A DNA stretch of 63,791 bases, from NCBI GenBank assembly GCA_013368445.1, contig JAACJO010000062.1:1-63791 (forward strand), read 5' to 3'. The notes under the pieces are model-generated. The model worked only from the letters and a program-made list of their open reading frames with translations. It was not told the origin of the DNA and ran no database searches. This document shows positions 1 through 10,952 of the stretch, piece after piece. Source of the DNA: Leucocoprinus leucothites. Its lineage: Eukaryota > Basidiomycota > Agaricomycetes > Agaricales > Agaricaceae. The stretch's first letter is position 1. The number at the start of each line of letters is the position of its first letter. Position numbers and translations under genes: made by a program.

Positions 1-17
1 AGAGGGAAAGGAGGATG
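1..17 (-). mobile_element. 5' tip of a minus-strand LINE-A copy
   Basis: Read on the minus strand these 17 bases are CATCCTCCTTTCCCTCT, the exact first bases of the two LINE-A copies at 2042 and 53344. The rest of this copy would lie left of the window. It appears inserted in the 3' UTR of the goL-B2 element that follows, because the goL sequence breaks off exactly here. Confidence 0.6.
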
Positions 18-175
18 CAAATACAGTACATTACTCAATGGCAAAGAAACATGGCATAGTAACAAAATGAAACTACAAGTCCAACTTGCAGACCTCTAAC
101 AGTAAGCTTACATGCATGTGTGGCCCCAGCAATGAAGAGACAGGGTTGGGGGATGCGTTGAGGCAGGTACACAAC

Positions 176-2041
176 CTACCCCTGGGGCCTCCTATTGTCC
201 TCCTTGTGATGGCTAAGCCAATCACGGTCGAACCGGTGGCACCAGAACAGGCACTTTTGATCATCAGCTGCATGGTCACTCTTGCAGTTGATATATGAGA
301 TGTGGGGACAGGGCTCCCCGGCGGGTGTGGGCAGGATAGGGGGGTTTGCCTTTGGACTCCCCTTATGGCACGATGATGTGGAGCGATGATTCTCACTTCA
401 GTGAGGACCACCACACTGGGAACACCTGAGTGCATGGTTGCAGCAGGTGGGGGTAGAGTGGCCAAAGCACCAGCAACACTGGCACTGGGGGACACTGGGG
501 TGGGCATGGGTGGGCTTAATGATGGCCTGCATACTGTTGAAGTCGAGGTACTTGTTGAGGAGCTTCTTGGCACCAGCTCCTGACTGAGAGTCCCATAGGT
601 CAAACCAAACGGTGGTGGTGTCGGCCTTGGGGGAGTTGTGCATGATATGCACAGATGAAACATCACCAAAAGTGTCCTTGAATGGAGACAATTGCATACA
701 GTCAGTGATGTTGATCGGCATGGTACAGACGCTGTTCATGTGGAAGGGGACATCGAGGATCTTGAGATAAGACCTCGACCTGGGGCGGCGCATCTTCAGA
801 TCAAATGGGGCAGTGAAGACAGAGGGGATAGCAGACTCGACAACAGTGGTGTCGGAGTCCGAGGGTATAGCAGAGGTGTACAGTAGGATAGTGCTGTATG
901 CCTTGGTGATGTTTTCAACACACAAGGATGACTTGGCATGTGAGAGGGTGTCGTTGAGGAGGCACATGGCCTTGTGATGGAGATAAGTGATTTTGCTGGC
1001 ATCGCCAGTGAAATCCAGGAAGAGTTGGCAGCGGGTAGGCCCAGTGGTGGTCATGCGTGGCTTCTTTGCAGAGCCAGCAGTGGCAGTGGCAGCCTGATGC
1101 ATTGTGGCAACGCAATCAGGGTCGAGGGAGGGGTTTGCCTGTGCTAGCTTGATAAGCAACACAGGCAGCACCGAAGCACCGGAATGGGTGGCTTCTGCAA
1201 ACAAGCACTGACAAGGTGCCAGAGCAGGAGTGGGGATGGGCGCCTTCACGGGCGCTCGGGGGGCCACTAGCACGTGCCTTAGAGGGTGCTTGCTTGGGCA
1301 GTACAGGAGGACAGGCTGGGGTGGGCCACAGTGCCTTGGGTGTTTGCTTGGGTGCCTTAGGGGAGCCCATGTGGATGTCACGTGGTTCCGCTTTGTCAGC
1401 GGATCCATGGGTCACCTCATGGGCGATGCGCATGTCTTTAGGGGAGGCCCCGGGCTCAACAAAGTGAGCAAAGCCTTGCATGAAGGAGCAAAAGGTGGTC
1501 CAGCCATGGCCGGTCCACTCTTCGCCCATGGAGATGCATGCACTGCTGTGCCCACTCATATCAAACTTGTATACTGCACCAGCAAGGTAGCTGGCACAGG
1601 CTCTGGCAAACTCCTTGTTGAGGAGGGAATCGTCAGGGAGCTCACACATGAAGCACATGAACTTCCTGAGGCCTTTGAAGGCCTGCTTGGCCGTGGCATC
1701 ATCTCCAGACATGGTCCCAGGGGAGGACAACGCGGCTGATGGCACAGCAGGGGGAGGAGGTGCAATGGGCACAAACGTGCATGTGCCCACGGTGTAGGGT
1801 TTCAGTGGCGATGGGATGTCAGCCACTGGGGGAGTAGAAGGCACCGGCAATGGAACATCAGTGGGCACCGAGGGGAAGGGTGAGGGCAGCTGAAAGTCAG
1901 TCCTCATAGAGGCAGCAGCAGCCTTGAAGTCCGCCATCGTGCGGACCGGCTGAGTGGAGGTGGAGGGCCTGGGGGCCTCTGCAATGGTGTTGAGCTCATC
2001 ATTGCCAGATGCAATGTCGGAGTCAAGGTCCATGTTCGTGA
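176..2041 (-). pseudogene. goL-B2 ORF1, gag-like zinc-knuckle protein, frameshifted
   Basis: This is the nucleic-acid-binding ORF1 protein of a non-LTR retrotransposon, which would coat the element RNA in a cytoplasmic ribonucleoprotein. The start codon (MGRHKSKAV...) lies across the LINE-A insertion at about 14263. From 2033 down one sees an acidic N-terminus, a Pro-rich stretch, the module KPYTVGTCTFVPI, a helical region, then MTTTGPTRCQLFLDF, a conserved RSYLKILDVPF block, VWFDLWDSQSG and CCHC-type knuckles near CQCCWCFGHSTPTC. The frame shifts near 1200-1400, and again before the knuckles near 400, so the protein is not made intact. No reverse transcriptase follows. Confidence 0.8.
2025..2041. 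repeat. Left TSD of LINE-A copy 1 (17 bp)
   Basis: AAGGTCCATGTTCGTGA here matches 14210-14226 perfectly. It flanks a complete LINE-A and fixes its borders at 2042 and 14209. A 17-bp TSD fits target-primed reverse transcription. Confidence 0.93.
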
Positions 2042-2120
2042 CATCCTCCTTTCCCTCTAACCACCATCATCAATTTCTTTGACGGTGTCTACATACATAT
2101 TGACTACGAATTACACCACT

Positions 2121-4874
2121 ATGACTGAACCATCGCATTGGGTCGACCTCAAGGGTACCCCTCCACTGTCTTCAGACCCTATCAACATCATTGACACTGA
2201 AATACATGTCTCAACTTACAAGCGCAATCGCTCTAAGTCGCCCGCACTTTCCATCAAATCAACTAGACATTCTGTCCATGATGACGCCAAGTCTGCTGCC
2301 CCATCTAGGGCTGGCTCTGACGATGAAGAAAGTGGTGAGACTGAATCTGATTCGTCTGAATCTTCTACCCCCTCTTCCCCTATTATCACGTCTGCTGCAC
2401 TTTCACATGCAGTATTACACTCTTCCCCTAGAACTCCCCCCCCTCTGTCATCGCGGGCCAAGCAAGCTTGTGCTCGTGATGCTCGTCGGTTGGATATTAC
2501 ACCTAAAGCCATATCAAGGATGATGTCAATGAGTGCCTATGATGGCTTCAAATCACCTATTCCTTTCTGTCCTTTTGGTGAGGGATTCATAGGTGAGTTA
2601 AAAAAACCTGATCCTCTCAATCTGAACTCTCGCGGGGACGCGTGGAGCGACCAAGAGGATGGGATTATCAGAAATGGGGAACCTACCACTCGGTTCTTTG
2701 GACCCCCTCCCACCTTAAGTTTGCCTCATGCGATCCATGGATCTGCTGAGTCAGCAAAACCTGTGCCATCCAGCACTCCGGATACTTTCTTTGCCGGCTC
2801 ATCTAGTATGAATGACGTCACACCTAACGTCATACATGATGTCATTGGTGACATCAGAACACAGCCACAGGAGTCTAGGCCTGCACAGCCACAACTCCTG
2901 AATCTTAAGGATTCATCAAACACAGCCACCAAAGAAAATATTTTTGTCGGTGAAGCTGCTTTCAAAGTGCTTGAGGCACTTAAGTATGCTACTAACTTCT
3001 TCAAACATCGAGCTGCCCTGGACTTACATCCGGGTGAAAAAGACCCAAGGTTTCCCCAAATGGGGGAACCCATTTATTGTCTACTAACATCTATGTTTGA
3101 TTCAGGGTGGGACCGCTTGCCTATCAATGGTGAAAGCGGACTCACTATTGTCGAAGCGCTAAGACAGTATCTTAGCCCCCCACCTGACATTCCTATGACT
3201 GACTCTTCCCCCCTTCCTATGGGTAAGGGCAAGGGAAAGAAAGTACGTAAATCCCCTACTTCAATCATCCCTACCCCCTGATTTCCACCTGGCATTGTTG
3301 TCGGGCAAACTAATCTCACAGAGTGCATCGATCATGACACCATGAATATCGATCAAGCCCCTCCCTTGGAGGGCACCCTCCCCATACCCCATAATGACGT
3401 CTCGTCTTATGATAAAACACATGACGTCTCGTCTGTGTCAAACCCACAAAAGGCAAAGAATGACGTCATGTCTTCTAAACCTAATGCTGGTTCCGTCCGA
3501 GTATCCCGGGCTCCTCCCCCATCTTCCCACCATGTGACTCCAAGGAACGGGAACGGAAACTTTGAGCGTTCAGTTGGGCGCCCCTCCTCTGATGGCCAGG
3601 CTCAGCCGTCCAAACCTAATTCTAATAATGCCTCTGATATGCCGCATCCCATTCCCCAACCTGACCGTAAGGCATCCATCAAACCCCTTACGGAACACTT
3701 CAACAAGAAGACATCGTTTGCTGACACCGCCCGACAGGGTGTCCAGCCGACTTCATCTAATTCTACTTCATCCAATATTGACAGGATTAAAATGCGAGAA
3801 ATGATACTCGCCTTCCCTGAACTTCCTTATGACAAAGTCCTTGCTATGTACAAGGCCGGTTTTGGTAACGCCCAGTCCCAAGCTCCCGAACCGACATTGA
3901 CCACAGGCGCTCCACGCACTAAACCGAAAATGACTACACACGGCCCTACACACTGTCAAGTCCTTATTCCCTTCGAAGGCAACATCATTGCCGACCGCAT
4001 AAAAGACTTTAACAAGGCATCTGAGTTCTGTAACCGAGGCCTCACTGCCGCCCAATCCAAACTTTGCATTGAATCAGTCCGTGAATCATATAATGGCATT
4101 TCTATCACCACCTCGGGCATTGCTACTCCTGGTGACCTTGACACCATCAAGTCCTGGCTGAAAAAAGCCTGGCAACTGGGAGATGCTATCCCTATTGAGC
4201 CTCGTCTCCCACAATCTAAATCATTCCTAAAAATTGTTGGCATCCCTTATTGGGTAGCTAATTCATCCAACCCTCTATCCCCTGCTTTTGTCAAACAAGC
4301 CCTTGGCCAATCGTCATTGTTCGAAAACGTTATCCTTGCTGCCCGTCCTCGCATCATGAAAGCGTCCCCTAAGTCAGACACGGCCGTTGTGTGGTTTGAT
4401 ATCTGGGATTCTCAAAATGGTACCAAAGCCAAGATGTTGGTAAATCGTACTATTAACTTCGGTCGACATATCGGTACTATCCGCGCAACCAGTATGCATC
4501 CAGGTGTGGCACAGTGCAGGAATTGCTGGTGGTGGGGTCACCCCACCCATGTGTGTTGCGCCCTTGGTGCATGTTGTCAAATCTGTGGTGGCCCTCATCG
4601 TGTTGAGAATCACTGAACCATGGCTTGGTGTTGTAAAGCCAATCATAAATCAAACCCTCTTCATGATGCCACCCCTGATGGTATCCCATGTCCTCACTTC
4701 GAGAACTTCAAGTGCCTTAATTGCAAAGGCGATCATCATGCTAACAATACTAAATGTCCATTTTGGAGAAACAGGTTCGACCGGACCTGGCACTCTAACA
4801 AAGCTGCCGAATCACGCACTGCACGTGCGGTTCGCACTAATTCCAATCGCTCTGGTGGCGGAGTTGCCGTTTAA
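2121..4874 (+). pseudogene. LINE-A ORF1, gag-like protein with zinc knuckles, two TGA stops
   Basis: The first ATG is at 2121 (MTEPSHWVDLKGTPP). The frame runs 918 codons to TAA at 4872-4874, broken only by TGA at 3279 and 4614. The first ~390 residues are Ser/Pro/acid-rich and unrecognised. The second part matches goL ORF1: MTTHGPTHCQ, KSFLKIVGIPYW, VVWFDIWDSQNG, then knuckles CRNCWWWGHPTHVC, CQICGGPHRVENH and CLNCKGDHHANNTKC. The product should bind element RNA. In the copy at 50510-53280 the second site reads Arg (ENHRS), so 4614 is probably CGA to TGA. The first stop is shared by both copies. No indels are seen. Confidence 0.85.
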
Positions 4875-4879
4875 ATATG
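4872..4879 (+). promoter_or_regulatory. ORF1 stop / ORF2 start junction TAAATATG
   Basis: The ORF1 stop TAA and ORF2 ATG are two bases apart. The same TAAATATG lies at the junction in LINE-A copy 2 (50512 to 50505, minus). Tight stop-start spacing suggests ORF2 is translated by termination-reinitiation on one mRNA. This is inference from spacing alone. Confidence 0.5.
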
Positions 4880-7800
4880 TCTGGTAAGAACAACCATATT
4901 TCGTCTGTTTGTATATATTCGCAGAACATGGGATGATCCTATGCCCTAGTTGATACTATTCTTGAGTCCAGGAAGCTGGACTTTGACATTATTTTTCTAC
5001 AGGAACCTCCCTGGAACCACATTCGTAAAGCACCTTCTACAACTAACCCTGAAGGGGATGATGTCATAGGTGCCCCTATATACCTGGAGTGGCTGTGTAT
5101 GGCTTGGCCTACCAAGCCCAACGACCCTCATCCACGTACTTTAACTTACGTTCACAGACGATTATCTCGTATGAGACCTATTCTTCGACAAGAGTGGGTA
5201 AACCATTGCGACATTCAAATCCTAGGTTTATTTAACAGGGGTAACTATATTCATTTCCTCAACATATATTCTGACTCGTCATCATCGGCAATAAATTTCC
5301 TCTCTACAAATTTCATCAATATTCCCAATATAATATACATGGGAGGCGACTTCAACTGTTGTTCCCCAGAATGGGATCCTTTAGCCTCCCATGTCCCTCA
5401 GTCCGCCATAACTCTAACGGAGTTAGTGGATTGTTTCAATCTTTCTAGGTCTACACCGACCGTTTTTTCCCCAACCCATTTCTCGTCCATTGTAAATCAT
5501 GATAACATGGTTATCGATCTCATTTTTTGTGCAAACATTTCTACTTCACATATCATTGATGTAAATTCGAGACTACCCTCGGATCACGCACCTTTGCTTA
5601 TGGATCTTCCAATTCGCCCTGATTACATCAATTATAAAAAGCGTGTACTCCCAAAAGATAGCGATGAAGAGACCGCTTTTATTTCTCAGGTCTCAGAGCA
5701 TCTTGTGGCTTTAAATTGTTCGAACATTCATTCCACTTCATGTTTGGACAACATTTCCCTTTCTATCTCTAGTATTATATCCAAGTCTTGGAATTTGAAC
5801 TCTAAAACTGTATGGATCACTAACCAGTCGAAAGAATGGTGGACTCTTCACTGTTCTGGAACTCTGATTGCGTATCGAAAATTGAAAAACCGAAAGGACT
5901 GGCGAGCATTTAGAATGGCCACACATACTGCTAAGCGCTCTTTCTTCGATGAGTGTATTCATGAAATCGCCTCCAACAATAAACGACCTTGGGACCTTAT
6001 GGAGTGGATCAAACAACGGAAACTCCCTGCCATCGAGGGCATTCGATACCAAGGATGTCCTTGTAATGACCTTCCAGACTTGTGGAATGCGCTCCACTCG
6101 TCATACAATTCTGCATCGGGCCGTCCAGTAAGCCTTCAAATTCTAAATGAAATGAAAACCCTTCCTTCTTGATCCTGGGCAAACTTTTCTGCCCTTGAAC
6201 TCTCCGAATCCCTACAATCCTGCGCTAACTCCTCAGCGCCCGGACCTGACCATGTTTCATGGAAACACCTAAAGTCTATCGTTGCTCATAACGATTGCTT
6301 GAAGAACATTATACTTATTGCTAATGTGTGCGTACGTCTCTCTCATTGGCCGAGTCATTTCAAAGACTCGGTCTCCATCATCATTCCCAAGCTGAATAAA
6401 CTGGCATATGATACCCCCAAATCTTTCCACCCCATTGTACTACTTAACACTTTAGGCAAACTTTTGGAAAAAATGATTGCACAACGCATGCAATTCAAAG
6501 CGGTATCTCTAAACGTCCTTCATCCAAACCAAATGGGTGGAGTTATTCAGCGGTCGACTGAGGATGCTGGTGTTTTCCTCACACACATCATTCAGGCTGG
6601 TTGGGCCAAAGGTATGATCATGAGCGTTTGCACTTTCAACATAGCCCAATTTTTCCCTTCCCTTAACCACAAAATTCTCACTGACATCCTACGACTCCAA
6701 GGGTTCGCCCCTGAGCTCGTTAAATTCTTCTCTCATTACCTCACAGGTTGATCGACTCAGTATATGTGGAATACCTTTCTATCTGATGCCCATGACGCAG
6801 ATGTTGGTGTAGGGCAAGGTTCGGCTCTTTCACCTATATTATCGGTGCTTTATCTGGCGCCTCTTATGTTCATGTTCGAACAATGCGCTCAATTACAGTC
6901 TATCCCTTCCTCTCTCTTATCGTTTGTTGATGATGGGCTTTGTATATCTCAAGCGAAGAACTACACTGACACAACCTCTTCCCTTAAAGCAGCTTACTCT
7001 ATCATTAACTCCATATGCACTGACCTTGGATTAGTCGTAGAACACGACAAATCTGAAGTCTTCCACTTCTCTCATCACCACAACAATTCAAATCCCCCTC
7101 TAGACTTGTCTGAAGTCAGCGGCCCCATCCTTCATCCTAAACGCTTCTGGCGATATTTGGGATTTTACTTCGACTGTCGACTTTCATTCCAGGAGCACGT
7201 TCGTTACTACTCTACCAAGGCATTATCCACTGTGAAAGCTATGGGTATGCTAGGTAACTCTACCCGCGGCCTCCTTCCCCTCCAGAAACGGCTTCTATAT
7301 AGGTCATGCATTGTCCCAGTAGCAACATATGGCTTTCGACTCTGGTACTTTGAAGGTGCTCGTAATAAAGCACTACTCAAATCCCTATTGTCCATGCAAA
7401 GGCGCGCCGCTATATGGATCACAGGCACCTTCCGTACATCTCCATCCGGTGGTGCTGAAAGTATTGCCGGTCTCATTCCCATTCATCTCCATTTACGTAA
7501 ACTAGCAATTCATTCATCGTATTGAGTTTCCACTTTACCCTCTAATCATGCATTATGTTCTCTTTTATCTGACCAATTTTCCCTTAATTCCTCTCCTCAT
7601 CCCCAATTGCTTTGCCTTCTCACTCCGGCCAAAAAAGCTAAAGTAAAAGGCCCCATTATTGATGTAGATAGTTTTCTCCCTCATCTTTCTGATTCTTTTT
7701 CCCCCTTTTCTCTTGAATCAAAGCCTGGTTCTCGTCTTATGGACATTTTTCCTGATTCCATTCATTTCCATCCCTGTAATCACTTGGACAAACACGAAAT

Positions 7801-7968
7801 GTACAAACATGTTTCGTCTCTCGACTCAGTTTATTCCTCCTCTTGTTCGAATCGTAATTGTATTTCAGTCATCACTGATGCCTCTGTTCCCCTTGTAGGT
7901 TCTCTTCAGGCGGTTTCAGCAGCACATCTATATTGCGGCGGACGACAAGTGTTTCATGCAAAACAGGC

Positions 7969-7980
7969 AAGCGGTTGGGC
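7969..7980. repeat. Left TSD of goL-B1 copy (12 bp)
   Basis: AAGCGGTTGGGC here and AAGTGGTCAGGC at 10879-10890 flank the nested goL; three transitions separate them. Intact LINE-A sequence at 18435 reads through this site once. Confidence 0.8.
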
Positions 7981-8368
7981 TTTTTTTTTTTTTTTTTTTT
8001 TTTTTGTCAAAGCGACCCCAGAGGGGTCGCCAATTTATAACGCGGTGCACGATAGCAGTCCGCGCCTGACTATCTACTACATGGAACCAATACCGCTACC
8101 GACTATGCAAGAGTAAACAACTGGGAATATATAATAGTCCTGTCTGAAACAATACACGAGACGACAGCAGAAGGGGGCTAGGCATGTAACAAATACAAAG
8201 ATGCGAAACAAATACCGATATCACTGCAACAGGAGGCAGGCCTTGAGGATGGTGCCCACCCGGCGACCGGCGATGGATGGGGGATGATACGTTGACACTA
8301 GGGAGCTCCCCCTAGGCCCGGGACCGACCGGCAGGACCAGAATAACTTTGTAGCCAATCCCAATCAAA

Positions 8369-10186
8369 TCAGTGGCGCCAGAATGCACACTTGCAGTCAG
8401 TTGCAGCATGTTCCTTGCCGCAGTTGACGCACTTGATGTGGGGACAGGGATCCCCAGTGGGTGTGGGCTGGATGGGGGGGTTTGCCTTCGGCAACCCCTT
8501 ACAGCAGGAGGAGGTGGTGCGGTGATTCTTGGACCGATGTGGCCCACCGCATTGTGAACACCTGAGAGCGCAGTTGTGACAGGTGGTGGTAGTGTGGCCC
8601 CAACACCAGCATCGTTGACACTGGGGGGTTCCGGGGTGAGTGCGTGCGGCCTTGATCATAGACTGCACGCCGTCGAAGTTGAGGTATTTGCCGACCAGGC
8701 GCTTGGTGTTAGCGCCGGACTGAGAATCCCAGAGGTCGACCCAAATGGTGGCAGTGTTGGCCTTGGCAGAGTTGCGCATGATGTGCACGGAGGATATGTT
8801 TGCGAATGTCTCCTTGAAAGGAGACACATGCATACGGTCAGTGACGTGTTGAGGAGTGGTACGGATGCCACTTGTGTAGTAAGGGACATCCAAGATCTTG
8901 AGGTAAGATCTGGACCTGGGTCGTTTCGTCTTCAAATCGAACGGGGCGGTGAAGGCTGATGGGAGGGCGGACTTGATCACCGATGCCTCGGCATTGGTGG
9001 TGACGGAGCTGGTGTACAATGAAATAGTGTCGTACGCCTTGGCGATGTTCTCAACACAAAGAGAGCTCTTCGCGCGAGTGAGGGAGTCGTTGAGGAGGCA
9101 CATGGCCTTGTGGTGGAGGTAGGAGATATCACTGGCATTGCCAGTGAAATCAAGGAAGAGTTGGCGTCGGGTGGGACCCGACGTGGTCATGCGCGGCTTC
9201 TTTGCAGAAGGCGCATCAGCGAGGGCAGCCTGATGCATCGTGGCAACACGATCGGGCTTGAGGGTGGGGTGGGACTGGGCAAGCTTTATAAGCGCTGCCA
9301 CAGACACCGGGGTACGTGCAACCTCAGTGAATGACTTCTTAGCTGCCGAGGGTGGGATGGGCGCTTGCTTAGGAGCGGGGGGCGCTTGAGTGGGCGTCTT
9401 GCCACTAGCACAGGCCTTCGCAGGCGCCGGCTTGGGCAGTAGGGAGGGACGGGCCAGGGCGGGCCGACGATCCAGGGGCGGTAAAGTGGGCACCTTGGGA
9501 GAGCCCATGTCTATGTCATGTGGACCCGCTAAGTCAGCGGATCCATGGGTCGCCTCGTGGGCGACGCGTGTCGCTTTAGGGGAGGGCGCGGTCGAGAATC
9601 TCTGGCCGAAGCCCCCCAAGAAATCAGCAAATGTCTCCCAGCCTTGAGCATTGAGAGAGTTTGAGGTGACCAACATGCCACCCATGTGCAGCTCCTTGGC
9701 AAATGTGCTCAAGGCCTTGGCTAGACAAGTAACCATGCCTTGCGCATCGTTGACCGGGATTTCATCAGGGTCTTCAATGGTATCCAACCACTTAAGGAAG
9801 GATATGAGTTTGTTGAGGGCGAGCCTCGGAGTGAGCTCCTTCTTCTTTCCCTTGGAGGAGGACACTGACACGGGCGCCACAGGGGGAGGTGTGATGGGCA
9901 CAAAGGTGCGTGTACCCACAGTGTAGGGATGGAGTGACGACGGGACGTCAGCCACTGGAGGGGCAGGTGATGGCGACGGGACGTCAGCCATTGACTGGGA
10001 GGGGCCAGGCGACGAGATGTCAGGCTGGGAGGGACCAAAGAACCCATGCATGTTGAGTGGGTTGTCGTAGGGGTTGAGATGTTTGTCCTCGGACATCTCG
10101 GGGATGTTGAGCTCGTCGTCGGAGGCGTTGATGGACTCGGTGGAGCAGGGCGGTGGCCGGTTAGCCTTAGACTTTTGTTTACCCAT
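8369..10186 (-). CDS. Intact goL-B1 ORF1 protein (605 aa)
   Basis: The only full uninterrupted goL ORF1 in the window. It starts MGKQKSKANRPPP at the ATG at 10186-10184 and stops at 8369. Visible parts: basic N-terminus, acidic stretch SDDELNIPEMSEDKHLNPY, Pro-rich linker with KPYTVGTRTFVPITPPP, a helical region (about residues 140-200), MTTSGPTRRQLFLDF, RSYLKILDVPYY, TIWVDLWDSQSG, then zinc knuckles CQRCWCWGHTTTTC, CSQCGGPHRSKNH and CVNCGKEHAATDCKC. It resembles the second half of LINE-A ORF1 and should bind RNA. No endonuclease or reverse transcriptase follows before the poly(A). The ATG is rebuilt by the LTR's TSD (CCCAT = ATGGG). Confidence 0.9.
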   Translation of the reverse strand: MGKQKSKANRPPPCSTESINASDDELNIPEMSEDKHLNPYDNPLNMHGFFGPSQPDISSPGPSQSMADVPSPSPAPPVADVPSSLHPYTVGTRTFVPITPPPVAPVSVSSSKGKKKELTPRLALNKLISFLKWLDTIEDPDEIPVNDAQGMVTCLAKALSTFAKELHMGGMLVTSNSLNAQGWETFADFLGGFGQRFSTAPSPKATRVAHEATHGSADLAGPHDIDMGSPKVPTLPPLDRRPALARPSLLPKPAPAKACASGKTPTQAPPAPKQAPIPPSAAKKSFTEVARTPVSVAALIKLAQSHPTLKPDRVATMHQAALADAPSAKKPRMTTSGPTRRQLFLDFTGNASDISYLHHKAMCLLNDSLTRAKSSLCVENIAKAYDTISLYTSSVTTNAEASVIKSALPSAFTAPFDLKTKRPRSRSYLKILDVPYYTSGIRTTPQHVTDRMHVSPFKETFANISSVHIMRNSAKANTATIWVDLWDSQSGANTKRLVGKYLNFDGVQSMIKAARTHPGTPQCQRCWCWGHTTTTCHNCALRCSQCGGPHRSKNHRTTSSCCKGLPKANPPIQPTPTGDPCPHIKCVNCGKEHAATDCKCAFWRH

Positions 10187-10787
10187 TGTCAAGAACTAGG
10201 TTACTAAGGATGGGAAACGAAGCCGATGTTCAAGACCGGGTGCCTAAGACAGGGGAACAGAGATGACTGATCCGGTCGATGAACACGGGAGCGGGTCTTG
10301 GCCTCAACTTATGTGTTGTGCCACTACTGACGCTGACCCGGATTTCGGAAACGGATGGAGGCGGGAGGGCGAAGAGAGAGCAGAGGTCAGACAGAGTAGT
10401 AACACGTGACTTAGTCGATTATCAGACTGAGGAATATGGTACAAGTTCGACTACTTATATACGAGGCGGCGGATAGGGTCGGATAGCAAGAAACAAAGAC
10501 ATAACAGAAAAAGGATAAGAGGATAATAAGCGTCCGACATTTCGGAAAGGCTAGAAGAATAATAATATCCGACATCGGAAGAAGACTAGAAATGACAAGA
10601 GGAATGAAATATGACATGACGTGAGAAAGTCCGAACACAACGCGCCAGAAGCCAAAGGGTAAAGAAGAAGAGTGGAGCGAATGGAGTGGAAGCGAGCCGA
10701 AGCGATAGGACGGAAGAGCGGGATGCGTAAAAGATTCTAAGTTGAGAAATTATCAGCCGGGCCGGTAGCGAGGATCGGGTCGTGACA
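10187..10787 (-). mobile_element. Solo LTR, 601 bp
   Basis: On the minus strand it begins TGTCACGACC and ends CTTGACA, with TGTCA/TGACA inverted tips and a 5-bp TSD CCCAT (10182-10186, 10788-10792). These ends resemble those of Ty3 element 1 (TGTCACGATC...TCTTGACA), so I orient it minus. A TATATAAG-type TATA box lies on the minus strand near 10452-10462. No coding sequence is present. It sits exactly upstream of the goL ORF1 start codon in the same orientation. Confidence 0.88.
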
Positions 10788-10952
10788 CCCATGTAGAACA
10801 GGTAGAAATATGATGAAAACTAGACGTCTAATCAAACACCAACTTTTGATGGTGGTGGTAAGAGGTCAAGGAGGGATGAAGTGGTCAGGCTTCATCCACG
10901 GATGCTGAGCTCTACTCCATTCGCATCGGCATTGCCAAAGCTATTTCCCTCC

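Larger units (their letters stand above)
18..2041 (-). mobile_element. Gag-only LINE (goL-B2) copy 1, main part
   Basis: Minus-strand goL of subfamily B2, split by LINE-A copy 1; its 5' end continues at 14210-14349. The 3' UTR starts after the ORF1 stop at 176-178 and breaks off at position 18, before the poly(A) tail seen in sister copies. The 17-bp sequence AAGGTCCATGTTCGTGA at 2025-2041 is repeated at 14210-14226 as the TSD of the nested LINE-A. Confidence 0.85.
7981..10878 (-). mobile_element. Gag-only LINE (goL-B1), full length, carrying a solo LTR
   Basis: Complete minus-strand goL: T(25) at 7981-8005 is its poly(A) tail, 8006-8368 its 3' UTR, 8369-10186 its only ORF, and 10788-10878 its 5' UTR starting CATCCCTCCTTGACC at 10878. 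A 601-bp solo LTR interrupts it at the start codon; without LTR and TSD it is about 2.29 kb. The 3' UTR holds a perfect stem GACCCC-AGA-GGGGTC at 8014-8028. It is inserted in the RNase H region of LINE-A copy 1. Confidence 0.93.

Noticed and set aside
2121..3281. A separate third ORF (ORF0) upstream of LINE-A ORF1
   Set aside because: It lies in the same frame as ORF1 with only one TGA between and no other stop. I treat it as the N-terminal part of ORF1 until more copies are seen.
7981..8005. Long T runs as transcription terminators
   Set aside because: Each T run is the poly(A) tail of a minus-strand LINE, shown by the adjoining 3' UTR and TSDs.
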